A program made the position numbers and the translations under genes. This document shows, piece by piece, positions 27,308-35,324 of a stretch of DNA of 64,000 bases (its first letter is position 1; each line of letters opens with the position of its first letter). Source of the stretch: an uncultured archaeon (GTDB lineage: Archaea; Nanobdellota; Nanobdellia; Pacearchaeales; GW2011-AR1); NCBI GenBank assembly GCA_902385625.1, contig CABMGE010000024.1:1-64000 (forward strand). The letters run 5' to 3'. The notes under the pieces are model-generated. The model was not told where the DNA came from. It saw only the letters and a program-made list of their open reading frames with translations, and did not search any database.

Positions 27308-27823
27308 TTATTTTTTAGTCAAAACCCAGGCAACAACGCCTCCGACTACAAGAAGTAAAATACTTCCCATAATCTGAGAATCAAGCATTTGTCGTATCTG
27401 CCAGATAATTCCAGGACTTCCTTCTCCACCTGAAGTTAAAATAAGACTTGGGTGAAAAACTGGATTAAAAACTCTTATTGCAGCAATCAAAAATACGATT
27501 ATAAGAATTATAACAAATGCCCATCCAAATCCAGGAGTCATTATCTTGTCAAGACTCTTTGTTGAAAATCCAAGTACAACAAGTATAAAAAATAAACATA
27601 TAAGTAAAACAATAAACCAAGGAGTAATGGTTCTTACAAAAAGATCAAGTGAAGAAAAGTTCATAAAAATAATCGCCATGATAAAACTTACAATAACATT
27701 AACCCTTCCATCACCAAGTATTTTTGTTTTAGCAAGGATTGCAAAAACAACAACAAAAACAAATAAAAAGCTGATTACAGGCATAAAGAAAAATATGCTT
27801 GATATATTCATTTCGTTTACCAT
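27308..27823 (-). CDS. membrane protein, 'FAIL.KTK.LG' family (paralog A)
   Basis: PVISFLFVFVVVFAILAKTKILGDGRVN, multiple TMs. Confidence 0.62.
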   Translation of the reverse strand: MVNEMNISSIFFFMPVISFLFVFVVVFAILAKTKILGDGRVNVIVSFIMAIIFMNFSSLDLFVRTITPWFIVLLICLFFILVVLGFSTKSLDKIMTPGFGWAFVIILIIVFLIAAIRVFNPVFHPSLILTSGGEGSPGIIWQIRQMLDSQIMGSILLLVVGGVVAWVLTKK

Positions 27824-27832
27824 TTTTTAGAT

Positions 27833-28321
27833 TTATCCAGATTTATCTCCGCCATAAACAATAAATGCAATAAGACCCACAAGAATTATTCCTGCAATAA
27901 TTGCAGGCCAGGATTCTGCAAGCCAAAAATTTCCTCCAAACCAAGCAGTTCTTTGAAATGAAAGAAGTACTACGGCTCCAGCAATAATTGCTCCGATCCA
28001 AAAAAAAGCTTTATTCGCCCATGGAATTTTATCCGAAACAACACCCATAAATATTAATGCAACAAGTAAAATAGCAACTCCCACTCCTGCATATGGAAAA
28101 ATTGTAGCATAAAAATTTGTAACAATATCAAACTGCAATGCAAGAAGACCCATTGCAAGAGCAATTGTTGCCTGAACCCCTTTATTTTCTCCAAGTAATT
28201 TTGTCTTTGAAAGTATTCCAAAAATAACAGCAAAAATCAGTAAGAAAGGAAGTGCATAAGCAAATACTCCTTGCTGTTGCCACATATTCAAAACATCAGT
28301 TATTGTATAAGTCCAAACCAT
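27833..28321 (-). CDS. membrane protein, 'FAIL.KTK.LG' family (paralog B)
   Basis: ALPFLLIFAVIFGILSKTKLLGENKGV, multiple TMs. Confidence 0.62.
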   Translation of the reverse strand: MVWTYTITDVLNMWQQQGVFAYALPFLLIFAVIFGILSKTKLLGENKGVQATIALAMGLLALQFDIVTNFYATIFPYAGVGVAILLVALIFMGVVSDKIPWANKAFFWIGAIIAGAVVLLSFQRTAWFGGNFWLAESWPAIIAGIILVGLIAFIVYGGDKSG

Positions 28322-28386
28322 TTTACACCTTTTTATATTTAGATAATTAATCCTTTATTTATATATATTTCGTTTATTCTATTAAA

Positions 28387-28881
28387 TTATTTCTCTCCAC
28401 GAACAACTGCAACAACTGCCCCAACTATGATTGCAAGAAGTATTGCATTCATCCAGATTGCAGATCCCTGTGAAGTATTAAAAAGAAAATTCCAGACAAT
28501 ATTAAAATAACCAGTTACAGCTAAAAGAAAAACTATAAATGATATTGAAAGTATTGCTGCAAATGCAACCTTCCACCAATATCCTAAAACATCTCCATCT
28601 TTTTTACCAACAATAAAACCATAGAGTAACATAAATACAAGTAAAACTGTTGCAAAAACAGCCAAAAATGGCATAAGTACTACAACAATATCTCTTGGTT
28701 GCTTAAATGCAACAAGTAAAAGTCCAACAACAAGCCCAATAATTGCATTTACTCTTTTTGCTTCATCTCCTAAAAGCTTAGTTTTTTGAAGTATTGCAAA
28801 CATTAATGTAAACACAAGTACAAAAGGGAGAACATATTCAACAAAAAGCGGACTTAAGAAAAAAGGAGCACTATAATCCAT
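28387..28881 (-). CDS. membrane protein, 'FAIL.KTK.LG' family (paralog C)
   Basis: VLPFVLVFTLMFAILQKTKLLGDEAKRVN, multiple TMs. Confidence 0.62.
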   Translation of the reverse strand: MDYSAPFFLSPLFVEYVLPFVLVFTLMFAILQKTKLLGDEAKRVNAIIGLVVGLLLVAFKQPRDIVVVLMPFLAVFATVLLVFMLLYGFIVGKKDGDVLGYWWKVAFAAILSISFIVFLLAVTGYFNIVWNFLFNTSQGSAIWMNAILLAIIVGAVVAVVRGEK

Positions 28882-28884
28882 TAT

Positions 28885-29193
28885 TTAAAGAGAGGATCTT
28901 GATTCTGCTTCTTCAGAAAGATCAACAGTACTCTGACTGTTTTCTACCTCATCAAGCGGAAGATTTGCGCGACTAATAATAACAACATCACCAACAGCCC
29001 TTACAAATTGATGTGGAATGATAACACCTCTTGCACCTCCAAGAAATTTTCCCATTGAACCAGCAATTCTTATTCTCCAGCTTTCTACTTTTTTTTCAAC
29101 TAGGTTACATTCCTCTATCTCTCCAAAAAAATCTCCGGTGTCAGTATACACCCTTTTTCCAATCACACTAGTTATCTTTTTTACTCTTAACAT
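28885..29193 (-). CDS. PRC-barrel domain protein
   Basis: GKRVYTDTGDFFGEIEECNLVEKKVESWRI...VPHQFVRAVGDVVII pattern. Confidence 0.68.
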   Translation of the reverse strand: MLRVKKITSVIGKRVYTDTGDFFGEIEECNLVEKKVESWRIRIAGSMGKFLGGARGVIIPHQFVRAVGDVVIISRANLPLDEVENSQSTVDLSEEAESRSSL

Positions 29194-29360
29194 GACAAAA
29201 AATATGTAGTTTAGTTTAAATACTTTTCTGTCACAGGAAAAATATATATTTGTAAAGTATATATTAAACAGATATATTTTTAGAAAATAAAAAATAAAAA
29301 AAATTTCAGGAGATTTTTACAAATCAATAAATTTATATAAATAAATTCCTTGATTAAATA

Positions 29361-29996
29361 ATGTTTACAGAAAAAGAGGCAGTTTGGATATTAATCTCAA
29401 TTATAATATTTGAGTTTATTGTCTTATTCCCAATACCTGAAAATTTTAATGTCTTACTAATACTAGTGCCGATAATAATTATTTTTGTAAATGTCATTTC
29501 AAAAAAAATAGCATCAGAATTCTTTAATATAAAAATAGAGCATAAATCCTGGGAAGTTCAGAGATTTGGATGGTATCATAGATCTAAATTAAAAAAACCA
29601 TTTCCATTCGGGCTTGTTTTTCCAGTAATTATTGCAATTCTTTCTCTTGGAACAATAAAACCTCTTACCCTAATGCAATTTGATTATGAGAATATGCCTG
29701 AAAAAAGAATGCTTAAGGAAAGGGGGCTTAAAAGGAAATCTGAAATAAATGATTCAGATATTGGATTTACTGCATTTTGGGGATTTGCAAGCCTTTTAGT
29801 CCTATCATTAATTGCTGCATTGCTTAAATTTCCAGAACTTGCAACCTATTCTATTTTTTATGGTGCATGGAATTTAGTTCCATATGGAAATCTTGACGGA
29901 TCAAAACTTTTCTTTGGAAGTATAATGTCCTGGATAACAACAGTTATCCTATACCTAATAGCACTGGCATTGATAGTTATTTTATATCTTAGTTAA
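29361..29996 (+). CDS. polytopic membrane protein resembling M50 site-2 protease fold, HExxH apparently absent
   Basis: NLVPYGNLDGSKLFFGS resembles the M50 NxxPxxxLDG motif; no HExxH in the translation. Confidence 0.5.
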   Translation: MFTEKEAVWILISIIIFEFIVLFPIPENFNVLLILVPIIIIFVNVISKKIASEFFNIKIEHKSWEVQRFGWYHRSKLKKPFPFGLVFPVIIAILSLGTIKPLTLMQFDYENMPEKRMLKERGLKRKSEINDSDIGFTAFWGFASLLVLSLIAALLKFPELATYSIFYGAWNLVPYGNLDGSKLFFGSIMSWITTVILYLIALALIVILYLS

Positions 29997-30002
29997 TTGA
30001 AG

Positions 30003-30028
30003 TTAATTTTGCTGTTCACAAAAATGAC
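30003..30028. repeat. dispersed intergenic motif TTAATTTTGCTGTTCACAAAAATGAC (copy 3, divergent)
   Basis: Similar to copies at 17807 and 20755. Confidence 0.3.
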
Positions 30029-30088
30029 TTGATTAATGCTTTCGCACATTTTGCAATTTAAATCTAAAGTCAATACAGCCCGAAATTG

Positions 30089-30116
30089 TTTTAAACCAGA
30101 TTCACTCCGGATAAAA
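30089..30116. repeat. dispersed hairpin, ATTCACT loop (copy 4)
   Basis: TTTTAAA-CCAG-ATTCACT-CCGG-A-TAAAA. Confidence 0.5.
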
Positions 30117-30164
30117 GAAGCATCCAAGAGAAAACTTTAATAAGCTTTTATTGTTCCATTTTTT

Positions 30165-31184
30165 ATGAAAGAATTGAGTATTGATGAAAAATTTGAATTA
30201 ATAAAAAGAAATACTGCTGAAATAATTGGGGAAGAAGATTTAAAAAAACTTTTAAAAGAAAAGAAAAAACCAAGAGTTTATTGGGGAACTGCTCCAACTG
30301 GAAAACCTCATGTGGGCTACTTCATTCCAATGTTAAAGGTTGCAGATTTATTAAAAGCAGGATTTCATGTAACAATTTTGCTTGCAGATATCCATGCAGT
30401 TCTTGACAATACTCCCTGGAATATTATTGATCTTAGATATGAATATTATGCAGCAGTAATTCCAGAGATCATTCGAGCAATAGGCGTGGACACAAAAGAA
30501 CTGGAATTTGTAAAGGGAAGTGAAATGCAACTTAAACCTGAATATATGTATGATGTATTGCAATTGTCAAGTCTGGTTTCAGTTCATGATGCAACAAAGG
30601 CTGCTTCAGATGTTGTGAAGATGGGAGATAATCCAAAACTTTCTGGACTCATTTACCCATTAATGCAAGCTTGTGATGAGCAATATCTTAATGTTGATGC
30701 TCAATTAGGCGGAACAGATCAAAGAAAGATAATGGTTTTGGCAAGAGAAACTCTTCCAAAAATAGGTTACAAAGAAAGAATTGAAATCATGAATCCTCTT
30801 CTTCCAGGACTTATTGGGAAAAAAATGAGTTCATCAGATCCTAATACTAAAATAGATTTGCTTGACAATGAAGAAGCTGTAAAAAAGAAACTAAACAAAG
30901 CAGAGTTTATTGAAGGAGATCCAGACAATGGAGTAATGGCATTTTTAGAATATTTCTTAATGGTTGTTAAAAAAGATAAAAAAGAGTCTTTTTTAATCGA
31001 AAGGCCTGAAAAATTTGGAGGAAATAAAGAGTATAAAGATTTCAAGTCAATAAAAGATGATGTTGTTTCAAAGACCCTTCATCCAATGGATGTAAAACTT
31101 GCAGTAGCAAAAGAGATTTCAAAAATACTTTCAAAAATAGATAGAAAAAAAGTTGAGCCTCTTGAAAAAAAGGCATATTCTTAA
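30165..31184 (+). CDS. tyrS: tyrosyl-tRNA synthetase (archaeal type)
   Basis: PTGKPHVGYFIPM (HIGH-like), GKKMSSSDPNTKI (KMSKS-like). Confidence 0.9.
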   Translation: MKELSIDEKFELIKRNTAEIIGEEDLKKLLKEKKKPRVYWGTAPTGKPHVGYFIPMLKVADLLKAGFHVTILLADIHAVLDNTPWNIIDLRYEYYAAVIPEIIRAIGVDTKELEFVKGSEMQLKPEYMYDVLQLSSLVSVHDATKAASDVVKMGDNPKLSGLIYPLMQACDEQYLNVDAQLGGTDQRKIMVLARETLPKIGYKERIEIMNPLLPGLIGKKMSSSDPNTKIDLLDNEEAVKKKLNKAEFIEGDPDNGVMAFLEYFLMVVKKDKKESFLIERPEKFGGNKEYKDFKSIKDDVVSKTLHPMDVKLAVAKEISKILSKIDRKKVEPLEKKAYS

Positions 31185-31240
31185 AAAAATAACCTATCCA
31201 AGGATTATGACTTAAGGTTTAACTCTTCTACATAAAAAGA

Positions 31241-31630
31241 TTATTCAAATATTTTTATATATAAACTTTCATTATCACTTAGATAATAAAATCCATTAGA
31301 GCCATCATGTGCATATACTTCGGCATTCTTGCCAATAGCAGGAGTTCCAATGACTTTCCCCCAAATAGGTTTACTTCCATCTGATGGAACTGCTCCACTT
31401 CCAAAAACAACTTTTTTTCCATCTATAACCATATAACAAACAGCATCATAGGTACATCCATAATTAATATCAGTTATTTTTCCAGTGAAATTAATTTTAG
31501 AGTAGTTTTGATTTTTATAATCCGGAATTTTATTGATTGGTTTTTGTTTGATAAAAATAATTCCTCCAACAAGTAAAATCAAAATTATAAAACAAATAAT
31601 AACAATTAAAAAATTTTTATTCATTATCAT
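31241..31630 (-). CDS. small secreted/membrane-anchored hypothetical protein
   Basis: N-terminal TM then a short soluble domain. Confidence 0.5.
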   Translation of the reverse strand: MIMNKNFLIVIICFIILILLVGGIIFIKQKPINKIPDYKNQNYSKINFTGKITDINYGCTYDAVCYMVIDGKKVVFGSGAVPSDGSKPIWGKVIGTPAIGKNAEVYAHDGSNGFYYLSDNESLYIKIFE

Positions 31631-31730
31631 AAAATAAGTAGGATTCTATTTAAAAATCTATTTCTTCAGGGAAAATTAAATTTAAAGTTTTGCATCTCGT
31701 AGCAGCGTGTGTCCTTGGGATTAAATTTTT

Positions 31731-32639
31731 TCAGTCAGTATAAAACTCAATAATATCTTTGTCTTTTACAACATGCTTGAGGCCTATACGTTGTCCTGCA
31801 AATTTGCTTGAAGGTCCCCAGACTTTTGCATATTTTACCCTCTTTGAAAATCCATGAAGAACTTTTTCAGCAACTTCTTCCAAAGTAGAATTAGGAGGCA
31901 TAATTACAGGAAAACTATCTTCTTTTTTTCCAGGCTGTCTTGTATATATCCGAATTATGCTAAAAGATTTGAATATCTTTTCTTTTAATTCTTCAAGACC
32001 TTCATTGGTTTTAGTCGAGACTAAAACAAAGTTATGCTTCTTGGTCTTTAAAGTCTCAGATATCTTTCTTCGAGTATTGTTATCATACAAATCTATTTTG
32101 TTAAAAACAATAATTTGTTTTGCTCCTTTATTTCTGATAATTTTTTGAATTTCCTCTATTTCATGGAGTTTCTCAACAATTACAAGAATCGTGTCTGCAT
32201 TGTTAACAATTCCATGTTCGAAATATTCACTGGCAAGAGGAGGAAGATCAACTATTTGTATATTACAGTTAGCGAAATTAAGAGTCCCTATTTCAGGATC
32301 TGTTGTCGCAAATCCATAGCTTGCAATTTTGGGATTTGCATTTGTTATTGCCTTGAGTATTGAAGACTTTCCAGAATTAGTAAGTCCCACAAGAACTGCT
32401 TGAAGATCCTCTTTTTTTATTCCCTTTTTATTAGACTTTCCTGATTTTTTTGCTCGAATCATTGACTCTTTTAATTTCTTAATCTTTAGACGTATGTCTC
32501 CGCGAAATCGTTCGCTACCTTTGTGAGCAGGAGCTGTACGTAACATTTCTTCAAGAGCAACAAGTCTTTCTGAATCAGTTTGTGCCTTGAAATATTTTTC
32601 TTCTGCTCGTGCATATTCAAAACCTGCATTTATTGGCAT
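31731..32639 (-). CDS. DRG-like GTP-binding protein with C-terminal TGS domain
   Basis: VGLTNSGKSSILKAITN, DLPPLAS, NKIDL, TGS-like C-terminus. Confidence 0.85.
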   Translation of the reverse strand: MPINAGFEYARAEEKYFKAQTDSERLVALEEMLRTAPAHKGSERFRGDIRLKIKKLKESMIRAKKSGKSNKKGIKKEDLQAVLVGLTNSGKSSILKAITNANPKIASYGFATTDPEIGTLNFANCNIQIVDLPPLASEYFEHGIVNNADTILVIVEKLHEIEEIQKIIRNKGAKQIIVFNKIDLYDNNTRRKISETLKTKKHNFVLVSTKTNEGLEELKEKIFKSFSIIRIYTRQPGKKEDSFPVIMPPNSTLEEVAEKVLHGFSKRVKYAKVWGPSSKFAGQRIGLKHVVKDKDIIEFYTD

Positions 32640-32678
32640 AGTTTTATTAAGATTATTTGTTTTAAAAATTATTGCTAT

Positions 32679-33344
32679 ATGAAACTTGGAATATTGTTCT
32701 CTGGAGGAAAAGACAGCTGCTACGCAGCTTACTTAGCAAAGCAATCAGGTCATGAAATATCTTGTTTAATAACAATTGTCTCAAAAAATAAAGAAAGTTA
32801 CATGTTCCATACTCCCTCAATAAATAAAGTGGAAAAACAAGCAGAACAAATGCAAATCCCAGTTATAACTATAAAAACAAAAGGAGAAAAAGAAGCTGAA
32901 CTAATTGATCTAAAAAAGGCAATTAAGGTTGCAATAAAAAAATATAAAATAAATGGAATTGCAACAGGAGCAGTTGAAAGTGTATATCAGGGATCAAGAA
33001 TTCAAAAAATATGTAATGATCTAAATATCGAATGTTTTAATCCACTCTGGCAAAAAAACCAGATACAATTACTAAACGAGCTTATAAAGAATAAGTTTAA
33101 AATAATAGTAACAGGAGTCTTTGCATATCCCCTTGATAAGAACTGGCTTGGAAGGGAAATTGATAAAAAATTTGTTCTAGATATAACAAAATTAAATGAA
33201 AAATATAAAATAAATCCTGCTGGAGAAGGCGGAGAATTTGAAACATTTGTTATTGATTGCCCGCTATTTAAAAAAGCACTTAAAGTCAAAGGCTATAATG
33301 ATTTTGGAGAGAAAAACTCCTTAAGAAGGGAGATAGAAATATGA
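32679..33344 (+). CDS. diphthine-ammonia ligase-like ATPase (Dph6 / ATP-PPase family)
   Basis: LFSGGKDSCYAAYLAKQSGHEI, GAVESVYQGSRIQKICNDL, NPAGEGGEFETFVIDCPLF; start at 32679. Confidence 0.85.
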   Translation: MKLGILFSGGKDSCYAAYLAKQSGHEISCLITIVSKNKESYMFHTPSINKVEKQAEQMQIPVITIKTKGEKEAELIDLKKAIKVAIKKYKINGIATGAVESVYQGSRIQKICNDLNIECFNPLWQKNQIQLLNELIKNKFKIIVTGVFAYPLDKNWLGREIDKKFVLDITKLNEKYKINPAGEGGEFETFVIDCPLFKKALKVKGYNDFGEKNSLRREIEI

Positions 33345-33904
33345 TCCTCCTAGTAAATATCTGCAAAGAAAAACTCCATTATTCTGAATTTGTAAAACCT
33401 ATTTGTGATATTTTAGAAAAAAATGAGATTAAATACTTTTCAAAAGATTATAAAAAAGTAGGAAAAGAAGATTTAGAGAAATGCAGTAAAATAATAATTT
33501 GTGGAACATCTCTTTATGACAATGATTTTGCCAAAAATATCAATTTTTTTAAATGGATTTTAGAAACTGATAAACCAATTCTGGGCATTTGCGGAGGAAT
33601 GCAGATAATCGGGCTTCTTTTTAATGGAAAAATTAGAAAAGGAACAGAAATTGGATTTTATTCTGAATATTTTAAAAAGGGATTCCTAGGTTTAAAAGAA
33701 AAGCAAGAAGTATATCATTTGCATAATAATTATATTGACTTTACAAAACTACAAATATTCGAAGTTTTTTGTGGAAATGAATTTAGTCAGGCAATTAAAC
33801 ATAAAGAAAAACCTATTTACGGAGTATTATTTCATCCAGAAGTAAGGCAAAAACAATTAATAGAAAATTTCTGCAAAATAATTTTTTATGAAAGTAAAAA
33901 ATAA
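33341..33904 (+). CDS. class I glutamine amidotransferase
   Basis: GICGGMQ catalytic Cys motif, FHPEV His-Glu motif; ATGA overlap with Dph6-like gene. Confidence 0.82.
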   Translation: MILLVNICKEKLHYSEFVKPICDILEKNEIKYFSKDYKKVGKEDLEKCSKIIICGTSLYDNDFAKNINFFKWILETDKPILGICGGMQIIGLLFNGKIRKGTEIGFYSEYFKKGFLGLKEKQEVYHLHNNYIDFTKLQIFEVFCGNEFSQAIKHKEKPIYGVLFHPEVRQKQLIENFCKIIFYESKK

Positions 33905-33909
33905 CTACC

Positions 33910-34764
33910 TTATCTTAAATAATCTTCAAAATCATTCTTTTCTTTTCGAATAGGTTTTCTTGGAGGCGGCTCGGGTTTTTCTTCAGGTTCCTGTTGAGGT
34001 ACTTCTTCCCTACTGGAATCTTTCCCAGTTATTCTTTGTAGTTCGCGTATATTGTCTGTTAGCGGATCAAGTATCTTTGAAAAAGAATCTTGGGTTTCAT
34101 GCATCTCCCTTGAGATGTTTTTAATATCTTCCCCATAGCCCCCTATTTTTCGCAAAATTGCCATTTGCAAATCATTAAAATTATTTTCCATTCTGGTGAG
34201 CCTTTCATTCATTTTCTGCACTTCAAATGATGTTTCTTCTCTAAATTTAGTAAATGAAGAAATTTCCTTTTTGAGTTTTTCAGTTTTTTCATCAACAGTC
34301 TGTTCACATATCTCATTAATTGTTTCAATATCAACTCCTCCTGATTTTGGTTGATATTCTGTATAAGCTTGTTCTCCTCCCTGATAATCAGGAGCATAAT
34401 CCGCAGAATAACCCTGCCCTGGATCTGCACCCTCTGTTTCTGCAGATGGCACATAATCCTGAGTTTCAACGCCTGAGTATTCTTGAGGTTGTGGAGGTGC
34501 AGATGGAAAAACAGGTTGAGAAGGTTGACTAAGACCATAATCAGACTGAGCCTGGCCCATGCTTTGTTCCATAGGATAATTACTAGGAGTTGCCTCCATT
34601 CCAGGAGCTTCAGGATTGGAATTTAATGCAGATTTTATTTTAGATTGAGAAAGTGCATCATTTATCTCTTTTGGAGAAATTCCCTCTTGTCTAAGTGATC
34701 CGGCAATCTGGGCATCATTAAGCCCTTGCTGTTTCATTTGCATCACTCTTTCTAAAGTAGCCAT
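33910..34764 (-). CDS. coiled-coil protein with N-terminal helical domain, pilus/archaellum accessory candidate
   Basis: N-terminal MKQQGLNDAQIAGSLRQEGISPKEINDAL; C-terminal coiled coil FEVQKMNERLTRMENNFNDLQ resembling ArlC/D/E-type helices. Confidence 0.55.
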   Translation of the reverse strand: MATLERVMQMKQQGLNDAQIAGSLRQEGISPKEINDALSQSKIKSALNSNPEAPGMEATPSNYPMEQSMGQAQSDYGLSQPSQPVFPSAPPQPQEYSGVETQDYVPSAETEGADPGQGYSADYAPDYQGGEQAYTEYQPKSGGVDIETINEICEQTVDEKTEKLKKEISSFTKFREETSFEVQKMNERLTRMENNFNDLQMAILRKIGGYGEDIKNISREMHETQDSFSKILDPLTDNIRELQRITGKDSSREEVPQQEPEEKPEPPPRKPIRKEKNDFEDYLR

Positions 34765-34801
34765 AATAATACCTGTGTTTTTTTGTTTTTATATTTTTAG
34801 T

Positions 34802-35173
34802 TTATTTCTTTATTAGTTTTAATAACTCTTCCTGAACTATAGCTCTAACATCTTTCACTCTGGCAAATTCCAAAGGTTGAAATATTTTCATTTGACGAGT
34901 AAATATTTCCAGTTCAGTCTTTCTCGCAAAATTTTCAAGTTCATTTATTATACGTTTATTGAGTTGTTTCATATTCTTTATGTCAAGTGTCAATTCATTA
35001 ATCTGTTTCTTAAAATCCAAAATCTGTCTGTCATAATCTTCTTTTGTTGAAACAAGGTTCTCTCCAATTAAAAGTATTCTATCCTTCACAAGTCTTTGTT
35101 TCTCTTCTATTTCATTTAGTCTTGTTCCAAATTCACTAAGAAGTGCGCTTATTGGCTCTTGTTGTTCTTCCAT
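34802..35173 (-). CDS. coiled-coil protein, pilus accessory candidate
   Basis: 123 aa heptad-rich; divergent from the ATPase gene at 35325. Confidence 0.5.
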   Translation of the reverse strand: MEEQQEPISALLSEFGTRLNEIEEKQRLVKDRILLIGENLVSTKEDYDRQILDFKKQINELTLDIKNMKQLNKRIINELENFARKTELEIFTRQMKIFQPLEFARVKDVRAIVQEELLKLIKK

Positions 35174-35324
35174 ATTCTCTTTTTATTAATATATAATGGA
35201 GAGGGGGTTTAAAATTGTTATGTTATGCATATATTGAATTTATTTGATCCAGGACCAAAAACATAACCACACATAAATTTTAATATTAGATTCATCATAA
35301 GATTTTATAAAAAGGTGATTCAAT

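Noticed and set aside
34209-34538. 109 aa ORF inside 33910..34764
   Set aside because: Shadow frame of the coiled-coil gene.
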